Assembly: GCA_964034945.1 (NCBI GenBank)
Contig: OZ035962.1
Span: forward strand, 66,607,274-66,671,273
DNA length: 64,000 nucleotides
Reading direction: 5' to 3'
Origin: Chrysopilus asiliformis
Lineage: Eukaryota > Arthropoda > Insecta > Diptera > Rhagionidae
In this document: piece by piece, positions 47,276-59,236 of the stretch
Numbering within the stretch: the stretch's first letter is position 1
Layout of the letters: each line of letters starts with the position of its first letter
Program-made: the position numbers and the translations under genes
The notes under the pieces: model-generated
What the model was told of the DNA's origin: nothing
Seen by the model: the letters and a program-made list of their open reading frames with translations, nothing else
Databases searched by the model: none

Positions 47276-47655
47276 TCATACTAATATATAAAAATGAGTT
47301 GGTGTATGTCTACCTGTTCCTCTTTCACGCGAAAACGGCTGAACCGATTGACTTGAAATTTGGCATGAGTGTCTGTGGTAGTTCTGGTTCCAACATAGGC
47401 ATACGGAAAAGTAGCGCGAGGAGTGGGGGGAGTAAGGGGAGGGGGTAAAGTGATTCCGAAACTTAGTTTTTGCGCTATGTTACTCTTTCGCGGGAAAACT
47501 ACTGAACCGATTGGCCTGAAATTTGGCATAGATGTTCGTCGTGGGTCCAGCCCCAACATAGACCCATTAAAAAGTTTTTAAGTTCTTTCCGGTTTTCTTC
47601 GTATTCTAAAATTTAGACAAAAAGCTTAACCCGGCAACGACGGGTATACAAGCTA
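47276..47655 (+). mobile_element. Non-autonomous Helitron (380 bp)
   Basis: It starts TCATACTAATATATAAAAATG after A and ends CTAG before T. The 3' hairpin ACCCGGCAACGACGGGT lies 8-10 bases before CTAG. The 5' head (AATATATAAAAATGAGTTG) and the AACGGCTGAACCGATT phrase are common in insect Helitrons. Its 3' half matches 10353-10845. Confidence 0.75.
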
Positions 47656-47997
47656 GTTTCTAAATCGGCCGTTTTGACATCGCCAGAGAATGTAAATGAC
47701 CTTCGTGAGAAGGCTGATATGAAGCGAAAGAGATTGGAGAGAAAAGGTGATAAACCATAATCGAAAAAGCAAAAAGGTCGTGTCAAATCGAAGACATCAC
47801 AGAAGAAACAACCATCTTCAACCTATTGTGAGGTGGAAGAAGACATCGATTTCTGCATAATTTGTAAGAAAAATATGCCAAAAAAAATGAACCGCCGAAA
47901 TACCATCCATTGCAACGTGTGCGATCGAGCTGTTCACTTGGGATGCTCCGGAATGACTGCAAGTTACTGGACTTGCGAACATTGCGTTTCGGATTGA
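47656..47997 (+). pseudogene. pogo-type transposase C-terminus with PHD-like finger
   Basis: This open reading contains LTSPENVNDLREKADMKRKR, a region that follows the catalytic domain in pogo/Tigger (DDE_1) transposases. After a stop (TAA 47758-47760) it continues KKQKGRVKSK and then a cysteine-rich finger: CIIC, CNVCDRAVHLGC, WTCEHC. This pattern (C4-H-C3) is a PHD-type zinc finger, as found at the C-terminus of several insect pogo-like transposases. The gene ends at TGA 47995-47997. The catalytic domain is absent because the Helitron and deletions replace it. The in-frame stop and the missing domains make it a pseudogene. A host PHD protein is an alternative but is less likely inside these TIRs. 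Confidence 0.7.
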
Positions 47998-48518
47998 TTT
48001 TCATTGCAATTTTTCACTTCATTTCACTTTGTCTCTTATATAATAAATATATGAATCAAAAAAAAAGTTTGTCTATCACATTTTTCCATTTTTAATCGAT
48101 TTACAAAGTGGTCCACAATACCCCGAGATTTTTCAAAATCGCAAAAACGCCATTTTTGCGCCAACTGATAAAACTTGTATAATTTAATACAATTTGACCA
48201 AACTGCTGTGACCCAAAGAGAGGTTATTTATCGTACTACAAATTCAAGCTTTGAAATTTTCAGAAAAAGTTATTTTTTTGCGAGTTTTTAGCCAAAATGA
48301 AAAAGCGGTCCAGAATACTCCAGTCTCCCCTACATATATTCCTCGTAAAATTCTCTATCGAATATAATTTCAAGTTATGGCAGGACAGGAGATCAGAGAG
48401 GAAAAATGGTGTAGGTTTTTCTGTCGTAAAAATCTTGTAACTGTTTTATAAAAACTACTGATTTCGTTCCAGTATATCATATTATTCCCGTTGACCAAAA
48501 ATCTCTACCTGGTTCTGA

Positions 48519-49178
48519 CACTTTACTGCTTTCTCCCAGTAAATTTGTTATTGTTTCACCCCAGAAAAGTCCATTTACGTTTAAAATCCACTGAAACTCC
48601 CGTTTTCGTACAGTAAAGTTTAGGAATTCCTTTATTCCGCGAACAAAAAGACTTTGAAACGATTTACCATCCGATTTGTTCCCCCCGGACTATAACCCGC
48701 AGAAGTTCAAGGAGAACATAAACCGACATATCCTTTCGTTCTTCCGACTATCCTGAGCTGTGCTTTAAAGGGTCTTTCCCTAAGCTCTGGCTGAAACTAT
48801 AGAAAAAATCAATTTCCCAATTGGCTTCCATGGTCTAGCAGTAAGTGAAGTCGTTTACACAGAGTTCTCGGGTTCCAGTTTCGACAATGGTTAAATATGT
48901 TACAACAAAACATTTTTAAAACATGTAACATAAAATATCAATAACAAAAACATATAAGAATTAAAAAGATTTAAAAAAAACTTACCAAAATCATTAAAAT
49001 ATCTTTAAACCTCAACAAGCATTTGAGATTTTACTGTAATCCCAATCGATTTTACTCGGATTTACAGTAAAAATTACTGTTATTCCAGTTTTCTCATATA
49101 ACAAAACTATCTACAGGGCATATGGAAATTTTACTGATAATACAATCAAATATTTACTGGGAGAGAACAGTGAAATTT
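48519..49178. mobile_element. Possible TIR element (ACTTTACTG ends)
   Basis: ACACTTTACTGCTTTCTCCC (48519) and its diverged inverse near 49152-49178 face each other, with TTTACTGTAA / TTTACAGTAA motifs between. There is no coding and no clear target duplication. Confidence 0.35.
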
Positions 49179-49374
49179 ACTATATATCTTCGTGGTTGCT
49201 TTTTAAAATCTGGTTTAGAGTGTAGAGTGTAGATACAAAGAAAAATTGTAAGAAAATTGCTTTTTATATCCATGTAAGACATAATATTTTTCGTTTGAAC
49301 TTCTTTTTATAAGACAATCGAGCCTAGAATATGAAGTCTGGTTTGATAACATAGAAGAAAGAAGTAATCAATAT

Positions 49375-50518
49375 CAGGGACGGGAAACGAAATAAAAAAT
49401 CGTAACGTTATACATTTCGTTACGTAACGAAATTGAACTTTTATTTCGTTACGTTATTTCGTTTTGTAACGATAAAAAATTTCATTTCGTTACGTTATAA
49501 CGTTATATTTCGTTACACATTGTATGGAAACTGAAAACAAAAAAACGCACTTTAATAATAGTTTGTCAGAAAGTAATTCAGTCCAGTTTCCATAAAAATA
49601 AATTCTATAAAAAATAATAAAACTTAGCAAAAAAAAAATACAAATAAAAACAAAAAAAAAATAGTGATTACTAAGTTAAAAAATCGACATTTTCGTCAAT
49701 ATCAAAGATTTTAGGCTATTTTGACGTCGCTGATTCTGAGTCGCACTTAGCTTTCGGGAAATTTACTCTACTTCTGAAATTACTAAAAAAAAATTTTTCG
49801 ATACCAACAAAGTTCCTTGAAAGATTTCCTTTTTCGTATCTCCAGAAATAGAGGGAATCGGGCCAAAACAAAATCCGATTTATGTAAGCGCCACATCTAT
49901 CAGTTTTCCATCAGTCGCGACTGTTACGGCACTTGTCAGTTTTCCATAAGTTATTTACATCCAGTTAAGCGTTCACATCTATCAGTTGCGACTGACAGTT
50001 TTTTGTGAAAATTTTCCATTCATTTTGATTGTAGAGTTCAAAAAATACCGACGGATAATAAAGAGAGAGTGTGTGTATGCATTATTATTGCATTAAGTTC
50101 AAAAAATAATATTTGATTCTATTCTAATGCGATACGACTGACGCGACTGACGCGAACGTTCACACCAATCAGTTTCCCATCAATTTCCCAAAAACTGATG
50201 GAAAACTGATAGATGTGGCCCCTACATTAGAATCAAAATACGATTAAAAATCCTACTCCAATATTTTTAATTATATTTTATGCAGGTGGCAGGTCTGTGG
50301 AGTTATACTTGATGAACTTTTGTGGAAAATTTCACAAAAATATAATACTGAACAAAACAAGGAAAAATTAGTAAATAACGAAAAAACGTAATATTTTTTT
50401 TCGTTTTTCGTTATTGTAACGGAATTGAATTTCTATAACGTTATAACGTAATTATGAAGAAATAGCCCGAAAATTATTTCGTTATTTCGTTACGTTACGA
50501 TAACGTTTCCCATCCCTG
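49375..50518. mobile_element. Non-autonomous hAT element (1144 bp)
   Basis: The ends CAGGGACGGGAAACG and CAGGGATGGGAAACG (from the right) are flanked by ATCAATAT (49367-49374) and ATAAATAT (50519-50526), an 8-bp duplication with one change. Subterminal arrays of TTTCGTTACGTTA occur at both ends. No transposase is present. Another MITE is nested at 49885-50214. Confidence 0.85.
49885..50214. mobile_element. Nested MITE with 30-bp TIR
   Basis: The ends share GCCACATCTATCAGTTTTCC (49891 on) and the inverse at 50184-50208, giving about 30 bp of inverted match. TA is present at both outer edges. Internal copies of ATCTATCAGTT lie at 49978-49990. Confidence 0.7.
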
Positions 50519-51187
50519 ATAAATATATATATAATATATTGTTGTTATTGAAATTACCCTGTAAGATAAGCAAAAATATATAAACAAAGGGAAAAATAAA
50601 AATAATAACGATGATGTTCTGTATATATAAATATTTGTTTTTGGGTTATCATCTTTGAACTGATAGTAATACGATAAGTTAAACAAAACTCACCACCACA
50701 TAATACGTAGCGTAGTATTTTCTTCACGCAGAAAAACGTCAGTCGACTTATGACTGAAAGATGAGTTTCTTGAACTCATCTGACTCAATGAGACTTTCGG
50801 CACAAAAAATTACATCTGATAGATACAAAAATTTGCGTGGTATTTGTGCTGAAAACTTCAAGTGTTGCTGAAAAAACTAGTTTTAGATACGAAGACACAT
50901 TGTGGTGTGACTCAGTTATAAAATTTATTCCTGAAGAGTCAAGTTTCTGTATATTTAAAACTTTCTACAGAAACGTCCAAAAGCCAAAATGTTTAATTAG
51001 AATGTCGCAGATATTTTGGTGGATTCGAAAAGATTACACATGCAGAATGGATGAAAATTCAAGCGAATGACTTCTCTAAGCATAGCCAGTCGAATCATAC
51101 GTTTCTTGAAATTGACTCACAATGTTCAAAAAATTTTAAATGTTCAAAAATATTGTATAGTATTTTGTCCAACTTTTGGTATATATA

Positions 51188-52065
51188 CCGTATGCGTCAT
51201 AAAAATCTGGAAAATTCATATTAAATTGTAAACCATTTAATGAAACACAAAAGTTGAACGAAAAAAAAATGTGTTTTGCTCTAAACTAAATCTTACATAC
51301 TAGTAAAAAAAATTATTCAAAATGTCCACCTCCAGCATTTACGAACTCCTCCAAACGGGGCCTGTACTTCTTGCAGGTCAATATTAAAAAAGACTCCGAC
51401 TTGTCGTTCCATGTGATGGTAATGGTGGACTTCAGGGCTTGCATATTACTGTGGGCCTTAGGTCCAGTCTTAGCCTGAACATATGCCCATATTAAAAAAT
51501 CCAGGAGATTAAGATCTGGAGAGCTCGGTGACCACATGTCCTTAGACCAGAAGTTTTTTAAATTATTGATTTTTTAAATTATCCAAATTTGGGTACTTCT
51601 GGCAGTGTGGCACGGCGCCCCGTCTTGTTGAAACACGTAAAACACATCATTACCGTAGGTTGACTGTATTGATGGTTTTACATGACTCTCCAAGATATCC
51701 TTATCGGATTCCTTCCGATCCTTCCTTTGATTGTCCTATTCCGATCCTTCCTTTGATTGTCCTAATTGCGACCTAACTATTCCTCTGGCCAAAAAAGTCG
51801 CTCTTACAGCATAAACAGTTGACAACGTTACGTTTAATTAATTGGAAATCGCCTTATTAGACTTCCGCGCGTGGACCAACTTCATGATTTTCACTTTTCG
51901 AGCCTCCCCCATGTTGCTATATTTATAAACATTTAATTTTTTGGCTCAATTATGTACGAAGTTGTATTTACAAACCCTTTCAAACGTAGTACAAATTAAT
52001 AAGCAACCGTTATCTCCTTGAAAATACTTGCAGTACTAGATTCCAGATTTTTATGACGCATACGG
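51188..52065 (-). pseudogene. Deleted Tc1/mariner-superfamily element
   Basis: The ends CCGTATGCGTCATAAAAATC and inverse are perfect over about 25 bp and flanked by TA (51186-51187 and 52066-52067). On the minus strand the N-terminal part near 51910-51720 reads MGEARKVKIMKLVHARKSNK with an in-frame stop. The C-terminal part (51537-51313) has WSPSSPDLNLLDFLIWAYV, the third catalytic Asp region, and ends GGHFE, as in several Tc1/mariner transposases. The first and second catalytic Asp regions were not found, so the middle is deleted. It is inactive but may still be mobilised through its intact ends. Confidence 0.8.
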
Positions 52066-52509
52066 TATATGGGAATTACTAATTGAATAAAAATTATCTC
52101 GAAATTTCAAAATATGTTTAAAGATTATGTTTTCATTTCAGGCAAAAGTTTCAAGTTAAATATCGGACTTCATTCGTTTTTATGCGATTTCCCACAAAAT
52201 TTGTTCGACTGTAACTATTAATGGATTCTGTTTCCCTGTAGTTTTAGAACTACTTAAGGGAGAACATTGCGCTCAGTTAGTTTAAATGAAATTCCGCTCG
52301 ATTAGTTGAAATGACGCAAATGACGACCACAAATTATTTGAATTTCGAATCCCCCTGGTAATATCTCTTAAATCAATTACCTGTTTGTGTATATATCTAA
52401 ACTCGTTGCATACTCGTCGCTGCCAGATTAAAGTTTTTTTTTGCATAACTTTGGTCGAGCCAAAAGAAAACCAGAAAAGACTTACAATTTTTGACTCCTA
52501 TGGACAGGA

Positions 52510-52770
52510 CGTTCCGTTTCAAATTTTGAAATGCTAACACCAGATTCATGATCAGCGACCCCGAAAATCCCCAAGTGACATTTTTCAATTTCCTAACGGG
52601 CAAGCATCATGGCAAAAATCAATATTTGAAAACACCGACCTGTACCCAACCCCCGATTACCCGTTTGGGGTGGAATTTTGAAAAACCCCCGGTTTAGTGA
52701 GATGGATCGAACATACTGTGAAAAATTGAGAGCTTGGGCTGGGCGTTGATGAGTTAAATCGGAACATATG
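52510..52770 (-). mobile_element. Helitron-like fragment
   Basis: Phrases GATCAGCGACCCC, CCCCAAGTGACATTTTTCA and GCTTGGGCTGGGCGTTGATGAG follow the order of the Helitron at 3571-4025. Both termini are missing. Confidence 0.5.
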
Positions 52771-55264
52771 TTTTTATGTTTTATATAAATATTTACAGAT
52801 TATTAATCCGGCAACATGCGAAACTTGTTCAACTGATTTCGATGAAATTTTGTACCCGGGTAGAGAAGGTTGCAGAATAAAGAATCGTGCTACTAAGAAC
52901 TTAAATAAAAGGCATTGACGGATTTTTGGACTTATAACTAAGCTTTTATGCTAACAGTGACCTAATAGACTAAATTATAAAATTGAAATTTGTATGAAAG
53001 ATAGACTTATCTTGAAAAAGAAGTTGGGATGGCACCTAAAATTTCAGCCTTGCTGAGTTTTTCGGGGTATCAATTTTCAAAATCAATAATTTTTCAATCA
53101 CACAAAAAATTGCTGGAAAATACCCTTGTAGTAAACTCCAAAAGTTAATCGAAAATTACAAAAAAAAAACAAGTTGTAATTTCGCGACTCCGCCTGAGCA
53201 CAAGGACCATTCACGTTGTGGACTCTATTAAATTAGAGTTTCACATTTTGAAGCTATCACATCGGGATTTCAAATCATTCCACTTTGAAGAAACGGCGAT
53301 GGTACGATTTTGGCAGGGTTATGCAATTTCAGTAAGGTTACCAAAATTTATGGATTTTTTCCGGTATTTATAAGACGATTCCTGTAGAAACTAAAGAAAA
53401 ATTCCGAAACTTATTGGTAAAATTACGTAAAAAGTTTTTGAATAATGAATTGTTTATTTCAATTTGGCTGGTCGTCCAGGGACTACCACGGCAGACTCAT
53501 AAGCAAAACGCATCAATATATGTATGTAGTTTGAAATCAGCGAAAATTGATGCGCAGGTTTTTTTTTCTCAAAGTAACATTGACCAAAAGTTGCATAAAG
53601 AAAAAAAAGTCTCTCTAATTATTTTCTCTATTTTGTGTAAATTATGTCCGAATTTTGAGTGTTGCATCAAATGATAGCGTCTACATTAAAAGCAACTGAG
53701 GAAGGCAGCGTTTCGCGACTGTTACTTTTTGTATCTTAATTTGATAGTGAAATCGATCAAAACAAACAGAAAAGCCAAACCGTCGGTTCAATATGTTTAT
53801 CCGAGTTTGTAACAAGATTTGTTCTACTTAACTCTCCCTCGGCTATCGTGTGCCAAAGATACATGCTATCATAGTAGTAAAATCGAAAATGCCCAAAGGT
53901 AACAAGACATAAATTATATCGAATCTTAAGCACTCCATCTTTAATAGCACGAACAAAATCTTTAACTGCCAATTAGGCAATAGATTGGAAAGAAATAAAA
54001 AAAATTATGGTTCGTCAGTTTTAGCATTGCATTCAGTTTTTAAATTGTAGGCTGCAAATAGCATCGAATGCAAGTGAATTAGTATGGCAAGACAAGCTAT
54101 TGGAATTTGGCGTATCTTCTGAGAGTAAAATTTTTACTCGTACATAAGTACACATAAATTGTAAAATTCAACTAAAAAGCAGAGAAAGTAACTGGTGGTA
54201 ATATGACGACAATACGAGTAAAACTTGCAAATGCGTAGGTACACTGTAAAAAAAATTATCGAATTATAAACAAGAAAAAATAATCGTTTTTAGTATTTTG
54301 TAAACAAAAGTTGGAATAATTTTTTTTTGAAATTCGATTGTTGTAATCTCGCGCTTTGTACAAACGGTTTAAATTTTATTTTGTGCATAAACCTTACGCA
54401 GCTTTGCCTGCACTCGTTCCCTTTCTGCTCTTCCCTATTCAAAGTTTGCTTTAAACTTAAGGGATCATGGGGAAGATACTGACGAAAAGTTTTTAGAATA
54501 TCTTTTTTATACAAATAGTCTAAACTACATAACTACAATTTAAAAAAAACGGTCCTGTTTTAGAGTTTTTATATCATCAGGGTATTTCACAATGCATCAG
54601 ATACGTTATAGTGGTTTTTATGTTTGCTAATAAAACTGATTCAAAATGAAAAAAATCCCAATAACAAGAAAACGCTATTTTTTCAACTCATCTGCAATGC
54701 AAGTGCTTTAAAATTAGAGGATTGTGTTGTGCGAAATTGACAGATTCAGTAAATCCATAGATAAAACGCCAAGATATCGCAAGTCTAAAGAAGAAAAAGG
54801 GCTATTTTAGAATCAGTGAACTTTCAAGTTTTTTAAAAAGCTTCCAGCAGAAATCAAGAAAGCTTTGAAGAACGTTTCTTTCAGTTCAGTACCAATAAAT
54901 ATCGAATGAACTTCATATTTGTTTGTGTGCATCCGCCACAGATTAATGTTGAACAAATAACCAATCGAATTGTGCATTTCGTATGAATTTTCTCTAAAAA
55001 TAACTTTATATACACATTTTCTTACATTTTCTTACAATGGGTACAAATCGTCAATAAGTTCTAAATCATGAATTCAAATTGCTTCCATCCTCAAAAACAA
55101 GAAAATGAAAACACGAAACGGAGCGAAAGTCAAACACAGTAAAATCCCTCACACCTGTTCGCAATTGCCATCGTTTCGTAGCATTGTTTATCTCTTTTGT
55201 TTATCTCTTCCCACTCATTTAATTATGAATACTAACACCGGCACAATCTGTTCACTGAGAACGA
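52771..55264. other. AT-rich spacer, nothing recognised
   Basis: Frames at 53414-53674 (+), 53757-53972 (-) and 54290-54514 (-) lack family features. No paired TIRs were found. Confidence 0.4.
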
Positions 55265-55272
55265 ATGGCAAC

Positions 55273-55972
55273 CAGTGCTGTCGTTTTTTAATTTACGATA
55301 GTAGTAGAATTCCGATTTTTAGGTAGTATTTTGAAGCTAAGAGTAGTACGAGCTTCAGTTCTATCAAAAATAAATTAGAACATTATTTTCGCGAAGGTAG
55401 GTAAGAATTTTTGCAAAAAATTGTCAAAAGAGGATTTTTTAATGCGGTTAATCGACACGGATTGAAATATGCACATACGGTAAATGTGTAAAACGTGCAA
55501 ATCAAATTTTTATTTTACGATAAAAAAAAAACGATATATTTGCTATTATATTAAAACTGTAATTCCGCTCCGAAATCATGAATATAAAGTTAAAAAAATA
55601 ATAAAACAATATTCGTTGATTTAAGATTTTCTATTAAGACAATTCAAAAAACGAATACAAAGCAAATTAATAATAAAAATAGCTTAATTAATAACATTAA
55701 ATAAAAAATAACTGTCAATAAATTGTGTACCCAATTGAGTTTCGAACCGTCCAATTGCGGAATATTATAATATAGTCAGTCTAGTTTGATATCAATAAAA
55801 GGGAAATGGAGGGAAAATTACAAAATTTAATAAAGTGCTGTAACATTTGTTTCGATTTTCGAGTGAGACCAGGAACTTGTAAGACTAGTATAATGGAAGT
55901 GCGGGTAGTATAGTAGTATGAATGACTCAATAGTAGTAAAATACTACTATAGTAGTACTTTCGACAGCACTG
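55273..55972. mobile_element. Non-autonomous hAT element (700 bp), perfect 8-bp duplication
   Basis: Perfect inverted ends CAGTGCTGTCG / CGACAGCACTG are flanked by ATGGCAAC on both sides (55265-55272 and 55973-55980). TAGTAGTA / TACTACTA subterminal motifs lie at both ends. There is no transposase. It is a different family from the other two hAT elements. Confidence 0.9.
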
Positions 55973-56481
55973 ATGGCAACTAAATTTTTTCTTGACTACG
56001 TGCGAGATTAAAGTCGCCAAGCTTTAAGCTCTTGGAGATTATGGTCATTTTTTCGTGCCATTTTATTGTTCACGCTTGAAATATCTTAGTATTAATCTAT
56101 GGTAAATCTAAGGGTTACATTTGCATTATGGTTTACTTGAAATGATATCAGTTAAAATGATAATTTTAAAAATTAAACTTTCACTTAACGTGCATACAGA
56201 TTGCAACGACAAACAAAATTACGTTTAACTTCTTGGTTATTCTGTGTTTGGCATAACTCACCTTGACCGTATATCATTTCCACAAATTTTAAGTGAAACT
56301 GTGACGACCGACTAAAAAGTATGTAACCTAAAAAGAACTACATCTTGCCTACTTACAATAATTTGAAATGCTATTCAAAAATGTGTTAATAAAAAAATTT
56401 AGTTCTGTTTATATTTCAATTAACACCTAATTTTATGGTAACACTTTTACCTAACTTTTCTTTTCTTTTATTTTGTTTCAG

Positions 56482-57065
56482 ACACCAAGATTATTATTGT
56501 GCAACAAAAACGGCAACAATACAACAAACGATTGAAAAGAAAAAAACACCACAAACGATTCATGTACCACCATTAAAGTAGAACACTTTTTTAATATGAG
56601 CTCAATTATTACAGTGTTTTTAGTCATTAGTGTATTTAATAGTTTTACAAATGGTAATAACTTAAATGCTTTAAATGATATTTAAAGTTCATGTAATCAA
56701 AACAATTTTTATAGGACTACCATTCATATTTACAAGTAAACGGCAGGTGATTAATTGGACAGCCCCCGAGGATCATTGGCGTATCGAAAGTGTGCCAAGA
56801 AGTATTGTACCAACCCTTGATCCAAAAAACAATGCCAACAATCGAACTATAAAAATGTTGGGCACAGATGATGAAATTCTACAGCGACTCAAAAATATAC
56901 GCAACAATAGCAGTTCTGGACGAATGTTGTGGTATGATATGTCAGAGGGATCACACTTTCCGCCATTTGTTGATAAAGCATTAAAACTCTTTAATCTAAA
57001 ACAAGTGGCTTATGAAATCGAAAACAGTGTCATGTCAAAAGTTTCGTGCACGGCTTGCAAAGCAG
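56482..57065 (+). CDS. Acid sphingomyelinase-type protein, first two coding exons
   Basis: Coding exons are 56596-56653 and 56715-57065, joined by a 61-bp phase-1 intron (GTAATA...ATAG). A TTTTGTTTCAG acceptor at 56481 suggests that the 5' untranslated part starts at 56482 after a further upstream intron. The protein opens with a signal peptide (MSSIITVFLVISVFNSFTNG), then a secreted N-terminal region with NWTAPEDHWRI and LWYDMSEG, and reaches KVSCTACKAG, the beginning of a saposin-B domain. That order is typical of insect sphingomyelin phosphodiesterases, which cleave sphingomyelin to ceramide in lysosomes or outside the cell. The exon ends at a GTAATT donor in phase 1. The rest of the saposin domain and the calcineurin-like catalytic domain were not found before 64000, so they lie downstream. 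Confidence 0.75.
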
Positions 57066-57539
57066 GTAATTAATTAATAATTCTAACTTAATATAGTGAT
57101 ACCTAGTCTAGTCATAAATACTGATACAAGGAAAAATTTGATGCCAAATCAGAATACGTTGATATTTTTCAATTTTTTTCTATTTATTCGGCCACACAAA
57201 TCATAGAACACATTATTCGAAAAGGCCGCCATTTGATTTAATACCAGCCCTCTAACGATAGAGTCAATAAAATTCGCGCTGGATCTGATGGAAAGTTATT
57301 CTGGGTGAAATCCTTTTTCAAGGATTCAATCTTTTAGTGTCTTTTTGGAAAATCATGCTCTCTACAGCCTCTATATTTCAACGGCTTAAGGCCTGGATTT
57401 CCAGGGGCGGACTTTTGAGCGGATGAAGCGATGCAAATCGATTTCGAGCCATTTTTGTGAAAAAGAAACGCAAATGTCAGCCAAAATTGCTCAAGAAACT
57501 GTTTGCAAAATACTCACTAAAATCTATTTTTTTACGTTT
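57066..57539. other. Start of the long sphingomyelinase intron
   Basis: Non-coding AT-rich sequence following the GT donor at 57066. No next exon was recognised. Confidence 0.4.
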
Positions 57540-58450
57540 TAATGAAAATATCTGAATAACGGTAAAAGATATCGAATAATAGTGAAAGACAAAATTGTGG
57601 CAATCATTATTCTCTTTCACACATTGAACCACCAAAAACACGTTTTTTTCGAGATAATTGCAAAAAACTGATTTTTTTTAAATAACAATATATCTCGAAA
57701 ACGGTTTGAAATACAAAGTTCTAGTAAAAGACAAAAATGTAGAAAATTTTATTGTCTCCAACTTTCGTTATACATAAAGGCCGGAATAAAATTTGCCCGA
57801 CACAACATTTACGGCGACAATGTTGTCCTCCATGCACGATTGCGAACACGGTTGTCTTAAACGGCATTTGCTTTTCATTTGATTTTCACAGTCGGACGTT
57901 GAGCCACATATAACATTCTGTTGTTACCAATTATCACACATAATAGATATGTGAATGTAAGCAACACAGCATACGAACTATATTTCCTAATACTTTCTTT
58001 AAGTAACGAAATTTATATTTTATGACGTCCGATCAAATTTCATTTTGAATCAACCATGAAATTTTGTCGGCGAGCTGACCGACAAAAGTTAAATTCGACT
58101 CAACTTTCTACGATGGCAAAGTTGGTCGGATTGATTCTACACAGAAGCATAGGGTGCTATGACTTTAAAATCTGAATTGTCGCCGTAGATGCAGCCAATT
58201 GTATTCCCGCCCTAAGACTACTGGAAAACGCGTAGTTCCGGAATAAATAACAAAAAACGAGAATGCGATTTATAAAAAGCCACCATTTTGATTACTTCCG
58301 GTTGACGGATTTCCACCAAAAATTTATAAGAATGTCTCATTCCAGGACCAAACATGCCTGTAAAATTTCATAGCTCTAGCTCAATTACCAGACAGAAAGA
58401 CATTTTTTTTTTGTAATAATGCTACAATCGAGTCAGGAGTGCTCGTGAAT
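57540..58450. repeat. Dispersed repeat split by a MITE
   Basis: The left part (57540-57777) and right part (58213-58450) together follow the uninterrupted copy at 22560-23105. The break is exactly where the MITE sits. Confidence 0.7.
57778..58212. mobile_element. Harbinger-like MITE with TAA duplication and a comparable empty site
   Basis: The ends AGGCCGGAATAAAATTTG and GGGCGGGAATACAATTG (from the right) are flanked by TAA (57775-57777 and 58213-58215). The related repeat at 22930-22950 reads TTATACATAAGACGACT without the insert, giving a natural empty site with one TAA. Confidence 0.8.
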
Positions 58451-58799
58451 TGTTTTTTAGGCGACATTAAGAGGTCGAAATTTTTCATGAATACAATACT
58501 TTATTATACTACGTATAAAAAAGTAAAAATTAGGAGTGGAATTTTCAACAAAATTCAGCTCTGGATTATGAAGCCAAAATGACCACAAAAATTGCTTGAA
58601 AATCAAATTCATGATTTCATCAGAAGCGAAGAGTGGCACTCTGGAAATCTATAAATTATGACCTATTTTAGAGAATTTGTCGTCCTGACATTAAATCCTT
58701 GAAGAAGGGACCTAAAGGCGCGGAAGTAACTTCTGGAAGACACAAATTTCTGTTCGCACTTACCATTTTCAACTACTGGAAGTAACTTCCGGAAGAGTC

Positions 58800-59022
58800 A
58801 TAATGTATGTGGCGCGGATTGCGGGCTCACGGCTTGAGCTAGAGACTTGAAATTTTGCACAGATTCGTTTTTCGTAAAATTCAAGGCTAAGTTCGTTAAT
58901 GTGCAAAAATGGACCATTAGGGGGGTACCCCTCATACGAACGAAAAAGTTTTTTGCAAATATCTCAAAAACGGTGCATCTTATCAAAAAAAGTGCAAGAA
59001 CAAAAGTTATTTAGGACATGAT
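58800..59022. repeat. Dispersed repeat fragment (GGCGCGGATTGCGGGC type)
   Basis: It matches the inner part of 41951-42466, from GTGGCGCGGATTGCGGGC to the AAAAACGGTGCATCTTATCA block. Both outer ends are missing. Confidence 0.7.
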
Positions 59023-59236
59023 TTTATGAAATTAATAACACAAAATTATTAATATTTATAATAACATGTTGTTTTTTGTTATTTTGATAATATTTTCCGT
59101 TCAGTGTAGTGTCTAGTTAAGGGGAAAATCCCACAATCAATTTTAATGTTTTATGCAAAATTCCAGATATGCTGATTCCTTACCTTCTTATAATATTCAA
59201 AGATTTCAACCAAATTATTTGTACACGCAGAGAAAA

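Larger units (their letters stand above)
46784..48330. mobile_element. pogo-like element remnant, TA-flanked, with nested Helitron
   Basis: The ends GGGGAGGGTATTCTGGACC and, from the right, GGGGAGACTGGAGTATTCTGGACC are flanked by TA (46782-46783 and 48331-48332). The interior keeps only the C-terminal end of a transposase (47656-47997). A Helitron interrupts it at 47276-47655. Phrases such as GTGGTCCACAAT recur inside. Confidence 0.7.
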
